The notes below the pieces were generated by a model. It was not told the origin of the DNA. It saw nothing but the letters and a program-made list of their open reading frames with translations, and searched no databases. A program made the position numbers and the translations under genes. DNA of 27,548 nt, taken from NCBI GenBank assembly GCA_905221605.1, contig CAJNDS010001232.1, positions 1 through 27,548 of the forward strand, in the 5' to 3' direction. The stretch is from Symbiodinium natans (Eukaryota; Sar; Dinophyceae; Suessiales; Symbiodiniaceae). Below are positions 8,760 to 18,200 of the stretch, piece after piece; position 1 is the stretch's first letter, and each line of letters begins with the position of its first letter.

Positions 8760-10622
8760 ATGTCGGAGATGCAACAGCTCATCCAAGCGTTGCAATCTCA
8801 AACCCAGCAGCTGCTGCAACAGCAGCAGGAGTCCCACGAGCAGAGGATACAAGTGATGCAGCAAGCACTGACTGCGCAGCATCAGCATTTCACGCAAGCG
8901 CTAGGCAAGTTGAGTTCCTCTGGTGAGCAAAGACTGGGTAGCCTTGTAGACGTTCGCGGTGTTGGGCAGCCTGAAAAGTTGACGGACAAAGTAGCTGAAA
9001 AAGATTTCAGGGTTTGGAAGCTCAAGTACGTCAACTGGGTGCAAACCGCATTCAAGTCGGCCGAAAAGTTGCTGACGGATGTTCTTGACGACGAAACCTC
9101 AGTTGTAGATGCTGCACGTTTTCAGAGTTTGACCAGCAAACATCCGGATGCTGAGCGGATATCTGCCCATTTGAATGCAACTCTTCTCTCCGTTTGTGAA
9201 AGTAAAGCTTTTGCTGTTGTAGAGAAGAGTTTCAAAGGGCCGAGTGCTGGTTTGGACGCGTTTCGTCGCTTGTGTCATCGGTTTGATCCCCAGTCAGAGG
9301 AGACAGATCTTTCTTTGCTAACGCAGATAGTGAACCTGGGTCCTTTCTCCAGCACTAACCCTACGGAGATTCTTGCCGAGTTGGAGCGTAGGGAAGAAAT
9401 GATGACCAAGCACGAAACACGCACGTTAGACACACTGTCTGATGGCTTCAAGCGCGTGATGCTGTTGAAGATGTTGGTAGATCCCTTGAAGACACACATG
9501 CAGTTGAACTTGAAAAGTTTCGACACGTATGAAAAGGCACGTGCGGAGGTTGTGCACTTTCTTGAACTGCAAGCTCAGACCCAACTAGCGTCGCAGTCCT
9601 CGCAGTCGCTTTCTTCATCCTCCACAGGGCCCGTGCCTATGGACATCGGTAGTCTCGCACAGCTTGGTGTCAAGTCTGTTGAGGAGTTGAGCTCTTTGCT
9701 TGCTTCCTTTTCCAAAGGAAAAGGAAAAGGTGCTCCGAACCCACATGGCAAGACTCCTAGTGGCAAAGGGAAGTCTCAGAAGTTTACTGGTAACTGCAAC
9801 TTCTGTCATCGACAAGGCCACAAGGAGGCTGACTGTTGGGACAAGTACCCTGACAAAGCACCCAAAAGCAAAGGCAAGTCTAAGTCTAAATCTAAGTCTG
9901 CGAAGGGCAAGGACAAGAGCTTGAACACGTTGGATGAGTCCCCTCAGCAGCAAGAGCCGGTTGAAGCTGGCGGTTTTGAAGTAGACCTCGCGCACGTGGA
10001 TGGTGACCATCAGTTTGTTGCTTCCCAGTCCTGGCACACTGTTCAGCAAGGTTGGTCGCGCGTGGAGCTCACTGTTGATTCCGGAGCCGGGTCTACTGCA
10101 ATTCCGCCATGCATTGCGCCGAAAGAGCCTGTCCAAGTGAGTGAGACGAGCAAGCTTGGTCGGCAGTTTAAAACTGCAACTGGCCACACGGTTTCGGACC
10201 AAGGCTGTAAGAAGCTAAGGGCATTCACGGACTCTGGGGTAGCTGTTTCGTTTTCTTCCGCAGTGGCCGATATACACAAACCGCTGCTTGCTGTGTCGGA
10301 TGTTTGTAGCAAAGGTGGCATCTGTCACTTCGAGGAAGGGAACAGCTACATCCAACCAAAGGGTTGTGGGAAGATCTGGATGGAAGAGACGAAGGGTCTT
10401 TACAAAGTTGGCGTGTGGCTGTCACCTTCCAGTGGCGGAGTCGCAAGCGTGGTTCCTTTAGCCCCCTTTAGTGAAGGTGGAGGGTCTGGATCTGGAGACT
10501 CTGCCCCTGTAGCGCCTGTGAGTGTAGGAGAGCACCAGGGTGTGCAAGGTGTTGTCGGTGTCGTTTCTGCTGAAGGGCAGGGTTTCCGGAGGCAGGTGGT
10601 GTCTTGGGGCACGACACTGTAA
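8760..10622 (+). CDS. gag-pro: Gag and aspartic protease of copia element
   Basis: The frame is open from 8634, inside the LTR; the ATG at 8760 is the first in-frame ATG after the LTR and gives about 620 residues. The N-terminus is Gln-rich and probably coiled coil (SEMQQLIQALQ...). A Gag-like helical region follows, then a Lys/Gly/Ser-rich basic stretch. A CCHC zinc knuckle sits at about residues 346-359 (C-NF-C-HRQG-H-KEAD-C), flanked by Lys/Ser repeats, as expected for RNA binding. A retropepsin-like active site DSGA is at about residues 440-443 (LTVDSGAGSTAI). The ORF ends in TAA at 10620-10622. Gag would form the particle and the protease would cleave the polyprotein. The pol frame overlaps its 3' end in the -1 register. 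Confidence 0.9.
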   Translation: MSEMQQLIQALQSQTQQLLQQQQESHEQRIQVMQQALTAQHQHFTQALGKLSSSGEQRLGSLVDVRGVGQPEKLTDKVAEKDFRVWKLKYVNWVQTAFKSAEKLLTDVLDDETSVVDAARFQSLTSKHPDAERISAHLNATLLSVCESKAFAVVEKSFKGPSAGLDAFRRLCHRFDPQSEETDLSLLTQIVNLGPFSSTNPTEILAELERREEMMTKHETRTLDTLSDGFKRVMLLKMLVDPLKTHMQLNLKSFDTYEKARAEVVHFLELQAQTQLASQSSQSLSSSSTGPVPMDIGSLAQLGVKSVEELSSLLASFSKGKGKGAPNPHGKTPSGKGKSQKFTGNCNFCHRQGHKEADCWDKYPDKAPKSKGKSKSKSKSAKGKDKSLNTLDESPQQQEPVEAGGFEVDLAHVDGDHQFVASQSWHTVQQGWSRVELTVDSGAGSTAIPPCIAPKEPVQVSETSKLGRQFKTATGHTVSDQGCKKLRAFTDSGVAVSFSSAVADIHKPLLAVSDVCSKGGICHFEEGNSYIQPKGCGKIWMEETKGLYKVGVWLSPSSGGVASVVPLAPFSEGGGSGSGDSAPVAPVSVGEHQGVQGVVGVVSAEGQGFRRQVVSWGTTL

Positions 10623-13600
10623 GTCCTCAAGACGACGAGCACGGAGATTCGGAGCATGCTGAAGCGCAAGCTGCTACAACTCCCAAATCTCCAGTTCTGC
10701 CCTCGGACTCGGAAGTCCGAGAGCATTGTCTCACTCATTTGCCTTTTCGTCCTTGGTGCCGCCATTGCATCCGGGGCAAAGCTCCAGCTTTGGCGCACAA
10801 AGAGCCTTCAAATACGGAGTACACCAAGCCGTTGGTGGCCATTGACTATTGCTTTTTGAGCAGCAGCGAGGGAAACGCGAGCGAAAGTCCTGTGATGGTT
10901 GTCAAATCCAAGCCCGACCTGGCTGTCTTTGCGCGCTTAGTTCCCTCAAAAGGCTGTGTGCATGAGTACAGTGTTCAAGCACTTGCTGACATTTTCCGTG
11001 TGCTAGGCTATCGCGAGTTTACACTCAAGACAGATGGCGAGCCTTCCTTGGTGGCATTAGCTCGTGCAGCAGTTGCCTTGCTTCCTGTTGAAGTCAAAGT
11101 TACCTTTGAGCACAGTCCCGTTGAAGAGAGCGAGGCCAACGGTTTTGTGGAGCGTGCCTGTAGAAGCGTGCAGGAACAAGCCCGCACATTGCTGAGTATG
11201 TTGCACGAACGTTTGCAGTGCGAGTTCCCGGCGAACCATGCCATTTTTCCTTGGTTAGTTCGGCATGCGTCGTGGTTGTTGCATCATTTTCACAGAACGG
11301 CATCTGGAAGGACTGCCTGTCAGAACTTGAGAGGCAGACCCTGGCGAGAGCCAGTTTTTGAATTTGGTGCTGCAATAGTGTTTAAACTGAAAGCTGTAGC
11401 TGGCAAACTCGCGCCAAGATGGTCAGAGGGATGCTACCTTGGCACTTCCGACCTGACCACCGAACGATTTGTTTTGTGTTTTGAGACCATGAAAGTAGTC
11501 AAAGTGTGGAGCGTAAGAGCTTCACGCGAGACTCAGTTGTGGCCCCACAAAGAGAAGCTTTTGTCCATGAGGGCTACACCGTGGGGGTTGAACGCCGAAG
11601 GCGGTGAAGCCCCGCAAGTTGTTGTTCCTGAAATGCCTCCACAAGGTCTGCCAGTGCCGTTCGTGGTTAATGCCCACCGTGCTCCCAGGAGGGCAGCCAT
11701 CCGTATGTCTGACGCCTTAAAGTTCGGTTTCACTCCACTTTGCGATGGGTGTGATAAGTTAAGGCGTGGCCTCTATGGCAAGCATAGTGAGGAGTGTAGG
11801 GCCAGGTTTGAAGCAGCATGGAAAGCCAGCGGAGATGAAGAACTGGTTTCCAAAGTCACTTCTGCAGACGGAAGACGTGACAAATGGCTGGCCCGACAGG
11901 TGGAGAAGTATGACGAGGAACAGAAAGCCGTGAAGCGAGCCAGATTGGAGCAACAACCTGGTGATGTGGCAGTGGCAGCTGAGTCAAGTGCAGCAGTGGA
12001 CTCTGCTCAGGAGGCAAGGTCCCCATCATCCAAACGGCCTGCCGAGCAGCCGCCTGAAGCCATGGATGAGAGACGGACTGCAGAACCTGAGAGCTTGGGT
12101 CCGGAAGCTCAGACAGCGATGACGGATTCTTTCGAGAGCATGCTGCAAGAGGCCATCCTGAGTCATCGGAGCGAAGTATTCTCAATGGATGCTGCGGTTC
12201 AGGAGCCCATTTGCGATGAACCCAGTTTGTGTGAACAGAGTCATAGCAAAGATTGCTGGGACGAGTACTTCGATGACGTCAGTGGCTTAGGACTCAACTC
12301 TCGCTTGGTAGAGATTGCGAAAAAGGAGGAGCTGCGCATAGCTGACGAGATGGGCTTGTGGACGCCTGTTCTGAGGTCAGAACTGCCAAGTGGGACCAAA
12401 GTCATACCTACAAGGTGGGTGCTGGTCAACAAAGGTGATTCCAAATCGCCCAGTTACCGCGCCAGGATTGTGGCGAAAGAAGTTAAGGGACACAAGCCAT
12501 CTGAGGTTGGTTTCTATGCGTCGACGCCGCCAACAGAAAGCTTGCGAGCACTCATTGCTGTAGCCTCTACTAACCCGGAGTATGTCATGGATTTCGTTGA
12601 TATTAGCCGTGCACATTGGTGCGCAGACGCCACCAGGTATGTTGTCGTAGAGCTGCCGCCCGAAATGGAAATGCCTGAACATGTCGCTGTTTTGAAGAAG
12701 AGTATGTATGGCACAAGAGATGCGGCCCACAACTGGGAGCAACAGTATACCAAGGTGCTTCTCTCACTTGGGTTTTTACAGGGGCGCGCATCCAGTTGCT
12801 TGTTTTATCATCCGCACAAAGACATTCGACTTGAAGTTCACGGTGATGACTTCGTGTCTGTGGCGAGAGCTCTAGACATCAAGTGGCTGCATGAGCGTTT
12901 TCGAGAAATGTGGAAGTGCAAGTTTTGCGCGACACTTTCAAGTCCAGGACAAAGTGTTCGAATCCTTGGCCGCTTGCTGTCTCGTGAGAATTCTGGCTAC
13001 TCCCTAGAAGCGGATCCTCGTCACGCAGAGATCTTGATCAGCAGCTTGGGCCTGAAGAATGCCAAAGGCTTGAGCACGCCAGGCGTGAAGCTGCAACCCG
13101 AAGAGGAAGCAGAGCTGACGCAGAAGCGGCTCTCACCTGCAGATACCACTCTGTTCAGGTCTTGTGTCATGAGAGCAGCCTATATGTGTTCTGAAAGGCC
13201 TGACTGCCAGTACTGTGTGAAGGAACTCGCTCGCGAAATGTCATCCCCGACAGAAGCATCAATGAGAAGATTGCGCAGGCTTGGTCGTTACTTGATCTCG
13301 CATCGCCGTATGCTCTTGTGGTTCGAATGGCAAGACATGCCAAGAGACCTGGTTGCAGAGGTTGATGCTGATTTCGCAGGGTGTGGCAAGACTCGGAAAT
13401 CCACTAGTGGTGGTGCCGTGTTTTTCGGAAGTAGCCCTTTGAGGAGCTACTCTTCGAACCAAGCGGTGATCGCCTTGTCAACTGGAGAATCCGAGTTTTA
13501 CGGCATGCTGAAGGGATGCAGTCAAGCCATGGGTTTGAGAAGTCTCTTCGCAGATATCGGCGTTGAAGTCGGTATCCGATTGTGCACAGACAGCTCTGCC

Positions 13601-13840
13601 GGGAAGGCGTTGGCAGAAAAGAAGGGACTGGGCCGGGCGAAGCATCTGGAGACCCAGTATCTTTGGTTGCAGGACAGAGTAGCCAACAAAGATGTAAAAG
13701 TGTTTAAAATATGTACAGATGTGAACAGGGCTGACATGTTCACAAAGCATTTGCATGAAGCTCGCGCTTCTGCGTTGTTGTCGGCCATGAACTGTCGGTT
13801 CTCGACAGGCAAGCACTCACTTGCGTTGGCTGTGACTTGA
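10574..13840 (+). CDS. pol: Pol: integrase, reverse transcriptase, RNase H (copia type)
   Basis: Open in the -1 frame relative to gag, with no ATG near its start, so expression by frameshift fusion is expected. Counting residues from 10604: a compact HHCC zinc motif (H41, H45, C52, C55), then the integrase DDE core with D81 (VAIDYCF), D144 (LKTDGEPS) and E183 (ANGFVER). A Ser/Glu/Pro-rich linker follows. The RT domain opens with RWVLVNKGDSK and has the catalytic motif HGDD (12839-12850) where copia usually has YVDD. RNase H motifs are ADFAGCGKTRKSTSG, STGESEFYG, CTDSS and NRADMFTKH. Stop is TGA at 13838-13840. All catalytic residues expected for RNase H and integrase are present, so the protein looks intact. 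Confidence 0.93.
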   Translation, partial: RAGFPEAGGVLGHDTVSPQDDEHGDSEHAEAQAATTPKSPVLPSDSEVREHCLTHLPFRPWCRHCIRGKAPALAHKEPSNTEYTKPLVAIDYCFLSSSEGNASESPVMVVKSKPDLAVFARLVPSKGCVHEYSVQALADIFRVLGYREFTLKTDGEPSLVALARAAVALLPVEVKVTFEHSPVEESEANGFVERACRSVQEQARTLLSMLHERLQCEFPANHAIFPWLVRHASWLLHHFHRTASGRTACQNLRGRPWREPVFEFGAAIVFKLKAVAGKLAPRWSEGCYLGTSDLTTERFVLCFETMKVVKVWSVRASRETQLWPHKEKLLSMRATPWGLNAEGGEAPQVVVPEMPPQGLPVPFVVNAHRAPRRAAIRMSDALKFGFTPLCDGCDKLRRGLYGKHSEECRARFEAAWKASGDEELVSKVTSADGRRDKWLARQVEKYDEEQKAVKRARLEQQPGDVAVAAESSAAVDSAQEARSPSSKRPAEQPPEAMDERRTAEPESLGPEAQTAMTDSFESMLQEAILSHRSEVFSMDAAVQEPICDEPSLCEQSHSKDCWDEYFDDVSGLGLNSRLVEIAKKEELRIADEMGLWTPVLRSELPSGTKVIPTRWVLVNKGDSKSPSYRARIVAKEVKGHKPSEVGFYASTPPTESLRALIAVASTNPEYVMDFVDISRAHWCADATRYVVVELPPEMEMPEHVAVLKKSMYGTRDAAHNWEQQYTKVLLSLGFLQGRASSCLFYHPHKDIRLEVHGDDFVSVARALDIKWLHERFREMWKCKFCATLSSPGQSVRILGRLLSRENSGYSLEADPRHAEILISSLGLKNAKGLSTPGVKLQPEEEAELTQKRLSPADTTLFRSCVMRAAYMCSERPDCQYCVKELAREMSSPTEASMRRLRRLGRYLISHRRMLLWFEWQDMPRDLVAEVDADFAGCGKTRKSTSGGAVFFGSSPLRSYSSNQAVIALSTGESEFYGMLKGCSQAMGLRSLFADIGVEVGIRLCTDSSAGKALAEKKGLGRAKHLETQYLWLQDRVANKDVKVFKICTDVNRADMFTKHLHEARASALLSAMNCRFSTGKHSLALAVT
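10580..10617 (+). promoter_or_regulatory. Candidate -1 programmed ribosomal frameshift site
   Basis: GGGTTTC at 10580-10586 fits the X XXY YYZ slippery heptamer in the gag register (G GGT TTC). It lies within the window where both frames are open: the pol frame is stop-free from 10574 and gag stops at 10620. A small hairpin follows (stem GTGTC 10599-10603 with GACAC 10613-10617, extendable by G-U pairs). Slippage here continues directly into the pol frame. The hairpin is weak and a pseudoknot was not evaluated. Confidence 0.6.
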
Positions 13841-14061
13841 AGCCACTGCTAGTGCCCCGCATGTGTTTTCGAAATTCACAAAGCAAGTAAGCCGTTTGAA
13901 GAGCCCTTGGGCCGCAGTAAGTGTGAGCCCAACATCTGTGATGTCAACTCTCGCCGGGCAACAATGTAACAAATTTGACTTGTAATGATTTGTAAAGTGC
14001 TTCTACTGAGCCGGGTGTGCTGAAGCTCGCCCGTGTGTAGACCACTTGGGCTCGGGAGGCA
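13841..14061 (+). other. 3' untranslated region and polypurine tract of the element
   Basis: 221 bp between the pol stop and the 3' LTR. The purine-rich stretch GGGCTCGGGAGGCA at 14048-14061 immediately before the LTR is the likely, imperfect, plus-strand primer site. Confidence 0.5.
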
Positions 14062-14219
14062 TGTTGAAAACCCTCCCGTCTCAGGTACCTTAGCTGCACA
14101 TGTTCTTCGTTGCCTCTTTTCCAGAATGAGAGTTTGGAGTTGACTTAATTAAATCTTGATTTGTAATGTGCATCCATGCAAACCTGCAGGGCTCAGATCG
14201 CGACTAAAAGTCCGCAACA
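14062..14219 (+). repeat. 3' LTR
   Basis: 158 bp, identical to 8520-8677, followed directly by the GTTGT target duplication at 14220-14224. Confidence 0.95.
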
Positions 14220-14224
14220 GTTGT
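14220..14224. other. Target-site duplication GTTGT, right copy
   Basis: Five bases directly after the 3' LTR, identical to 8515-8519. Confidence 0.9.
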
Positions 14225-14304
14225 CCTTATTCTCCGCAGAAAGTTTTGGAAAGGAGGGGAGGAAGGAAAGAGGGGAGGGGAGGGATGAGAGAGCAAGAGA
14301 TGGC

Positions 14305-14452
<148 letters not shown>

Positions 14453-14459
14453 AGATTAA

Positions 14460-15094
14460 CAAAAGAAAAATCTTGAGAGGGAAGGAAAGGAGAGATAAAC
14501 ACATCGAGATGAAGTGGTGTTTTCCCTTTCCCCTTCCTTGGTGTTATATCAGGTAAACAAAAACAATACTAATAGGAAAAGGCGAAAAGCGGCTGAAACA
14601 ACAATATGGTCATGGGAATATTTATCAACAAAAGAGTATATTATCGTCTTAATTGAAGCAACACACTTGAAGGCGCTCAGGGTTTGTCATTTCCAGCAGC
14701 TCCTGTAGTTAGCGTTATTTATGTTATTATTGATTCTTTTAAAGTAGTATATTTATCGCAAACACCAGACCCTTAGACGAGGGTTGAATGGAAAACGGAA
14801 TGAGAGGTAGGTGGCGAAGCCCTAGGAAAATAAGAGATGTGATGCCAAACATGGGAGCCCTGAGCCGTGAACCGAACTAGCCCTAAGCCATAAATTTTGC
14901 CTTAAACCTAAACCCCACAAATTGTATGTGTGAATTGAACCGTTTAAATAGCAAACAAAAAGGAAGTGCCAAATAGACCCTAAAGGTCCATGCCACAACG
15001 CCCTATGCCCTAAAGGGGGGAGAGTGGTCGTGGGGCTGTGAGAGTGAGTCTCAGGGGTTCGGGTGTAGGGGGCCCTTAATAAAGCCTAAAGCCT
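14460..15094. other. AT-rich spacer passing into CCCTAAA-type repeats
   Basis: No gene recognised. On the minus strand a short open segment after an AG near 15038 (encoding PHDHSPPFRA then a stop) could be a terminal exon of the minus-strand gene described below, but it is too short to support. Confidence 0.3.
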
Positions 15095-15145
15095 AAACCC
15101 TCCTTAAACCCTAAACCCTAAATCCAAAATCCTGGCCCTGCACAC

Positions 15146-15241
15146 CCCGAACCCTCGATTGTTTTCTGGGCACGGAGACTCCCGGAGCTTGCAGGGGTGA
15201 GGTTGGGGCGTCGGGCGCAGTTCTGGGGCCCAGACTTGGGG
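15146..15241 (-). CDS. Candidate exon 16
   Basis: Acceptor CCTTTAG, phase 0, 32 codons starting PQVWAPELRPTPQPH and ending CPENNRGFG, donor GTGTGC. Pro-rich. Separated from exon 15 by a 94-nt intron made largely of TTTAGGG-type repeat on the coding strand. No stop was found, so the gene probably continues. Confidence 0.4.
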
Positions 15242-18200
15242 CTAAAGGAAGCCAACAAGTTTAGAAGCTCAGGATTGGAGACGTACGACCCCCCTAAACC
15301 GAAAACCCTAAACTTAAACCCTAAACCCTATATACCCCAAGCCGGTATCTGCACAGCTGCTCTTTGCAATTGCTGCTGTGTTTTGTGGTCTTGTTGCCAG
15401 TCGCTGCCAAGACCCAAGACCACCCTAACAACAAAAAGGGTTTAGGGTTTAGGGTTAAAGGGGCTTAGAAGGGAAACTGAACCCTACAAGAGAAGAGTAG
15501 GGGCATACTCTGGGTCCTAGCTATTGGTCGCTTGGGGTGTTTTAACGTACGGCTTTACGGTTGTTTGGGCGTTCACGATTCCTGTACTTGGGTATGTCAG
15601 GGCTTTTCAGATCTCTAGGGCTTGTCCTAGCTCAGGGTTTAGGGTTGGCGGTGTAGGGTTTAGGGTTTAAGGTTGTTTGCGGCTTTTGGTTTAGGGTCGC
15701 TTGGGCCTCTGGGGCCGGGAGAGTTTGCTGTAAACGAGCTCAGAACCAAACGCCGGGCATCGCTGATGCCATGCAGACAGACGCCATGTCTGATGCCGAA
15801 CTTTAAAGCGTAAACTCTAAATCCTAAAAAATGTTGAACCTATAAACCCCCCAAACACCCTCAACCCTAAACCCGAAACCCTAAACCTGAAACCCTCAAC
15901 CCTAACTCCTGGCGTTCTGAGCCTCTCAGCCCTAAAGCCTGAGCTGCCGAAACCCTGCGCGCAGGCCGCACGGCTTTGGGGGTTCACAGGGTCTATAGGG
16001 TTTAGGGTTTAGGGTTTAGGGTTTAGGGTTTAGGGTTTGCGGGCTTTGGGGTGGGGGGCCGGGGCTTAATTGGTAGGGTTTGGGCTTCTGGGGTTTGGGG
16101 GGCTCCCGAAGTGTTCAGGTCTTTGGGGTTCACAGGGTTTAGGGTTTAGGGTTTAGGGTTTCGGGGGTTTAGGGTTTAGGGCTCGTAGGACGTCGCCGCT
16201 GGCGCGCCCCATGTGTGGCGCTTGCACCGAAGAGGAGGACGTGCCTACCTGGCGCCCACAGGGGAGTTTTGGGTACCTTGGGGGGCCCAAATGAACCCCT
16301 AAAATTGAGGCCACATGCCCTCTATACTACTATAATCCCCATCAAGGTATGTGAACCATAAACCCTTTTAAGGTTAGCATTCTCCTTAAGCTACTTAAGG
16401 GGGTCTACATGTGGAGGTTCATACGGGTAGTTGTACGTGAGGAGAGAAGTAGGGTCAGGTACGTAGAACTCTACTTCGCACCTACTGGCCAAGCCCCCCA
16501 AATCGCCTTTAGAGTCAAGCTTAGGAAGCAGGGCTGCGGGGTTTAGGGTTTAGGGTTCAGGGTCTGGGGTTTAGGGTTTAGGGTTTAGGGTTTGGGGTTT
16601 AGGGTTTAGGGTTGCGAAGATCTAGGGCTTAGGGTTTAGGGACCATCGAGCTTAAGGTTGAGGGCTTTTCGAGGTACAGAAGTTTAGGGTTTGTAGAGCC
16701 TTTAGGGATGCTTCCAGGCATGTTTTCCTCGCTGCCCACCGTGCCCCGGATTCAGCATGGTCGCTGACATCGCGGTTTCAGTTCACGACTCTGCGGCTCA
16801 AGTGCAATCCCCTGATGACCCTTATCCCTCCAAAACCTGTCCCCCGGTAAGCCCCATGAATCCAACAAAAAAAGAAAAGCCCTAGACATTGCAGTTGCCT
16901 CTTACCTAAGAAACTGTGGGTACGCTAGTGTGGGTGGGGCCACATTCGTGAAAGGACATTCAAAAAAATGCCACGATCCTTGGCTCGAAGGTCTGTGGGT
17001 AGCCGAACTGCCCAGCTTTTCGAATCAACCCCTTCTGCACCTGCGCTCGGAGGGATTAGGGTTTAGGGTTTAGGGCAGCCAGCCACGAGCCCGAAATCAT
17101 CTCTTTGACCCAAGCCTGTCGGGCGGGGAGATGGGGGGAGGGGAAATCGAGAATGCGGAGCGCGGACGCATGTAAACCCCCTACTCTGCACCCTCTACGC
17201 CCTGTAGAACTTATCAACCCCATAAGATCCCAAGTTCTATACACTATACCCTCAGTGACCTATAACTCCTGTGAAAAACCTGTAAACCCTACAACCTTAA
17301 GCTAAATAAGTCCTCAACTCTCTAATCCCTATAGCCCCATAAACCCTACAGAAACCCCTAACCCCCAAACCCTAAACCCGAATCCTTAAATTAAAGAACC
17401 CATGAGTGCCAGCAGGCCCACAAAGGTCGAGGGAACTGCACTGGAGCCTTCAGGGCCCGTCGTCTCGAAACTTGGGGGCTCTCTCCCACTTCAGTCTAGG
17501 ACAGCTTCTGGTGTGGGCGTTTGTAGGGTTTCAGGGTTTAGGGCCCTAAACCCTAAACCCTAAACCTAAACCTAAACCCTAACCCCCCCCCCCCCTAAAA
17601 GAGGGGAACCTTGTGGGGTCTTCCGGCAAGCTGTTCTCCTAGCTGAAGGTGCTCTTCAAACTCGTGGGCTGTGAGCTCAGAGATCCGGTCATGTCGAGGA
17701 GGCTGAGTTTCAGCTGCGCAGAGCCTTGGCAGGGTTTAGGGTTTAGGGTTTAGGGTTTAGGGTTTAGGCAAACGGTTTAGGGTTTAGGGTTTAGGGTTTA
17801 GGCTTTAGGCTTTAGGGTTTAGGCTTTAGGGTTTAGGGTTTAGGGTTGAGGGTTGAGGGTTGAGGGTTTAAGGTTTAGGGTGTGTAGAAGGGAAGCTCGC
17901 TGGTGCTAAAAGCACCCAGGGGGCTTTCTTGCTTTGTACAAAAGAGCAAGGTGGGGCCTCCTGAGCTTTGTGGAGCCTGTCAGTGGCTCGTAGGCTTCTT
18001 GGAGCTTTCACGGAGGAAAACGGAGGGGTGCCCAAAACCATCGCGGGGCTTCATGCAGAGCGGTAGGGGGTAGAGGGGCCTCACCTGGCCCCTGCTTTTT
18101 CGAAACTAAACAATCCATACAAGGGTTTGAAACATTGCAGGCGGGTCCCAGGCAGGGGGTCCCAGAGAAAAGGCAGCTGGGTCCTAGCAAAAGGTCCCAG

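Larger units (their letters stand above)
8520..14219 (+). mobile_element. Complete copia-type LTR retrotransposon (5700 bp)
   Basis: Identical 158-bp LTRs (8520-8677 and 14062-14219) bound an internal region coding for Gag, aspartic protease, integrase, reverse transcriptase and RNase H in the Ty1/copia order (integrase before RT). The element is flanked by a perfect 5-bp target duplication, GTTGT (8515-8519 and 14220-14224). LTRs begin TGTTG and end CAACA. Both ORFs are open from end to end. Identical LTRs imply a very recent insertion. By family knowledge it would transpose through a cytoplasmic RNA intermediate packaged in Gag particles. Confidence 0.95.

Noticed and set aside
17105-17305. 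66-codon plus frame
   Set aside because: Its downstream half is translated degenerate repeat; only the first ~30 codons look ordinary and they overlap candidate exon 12 on the other strand.
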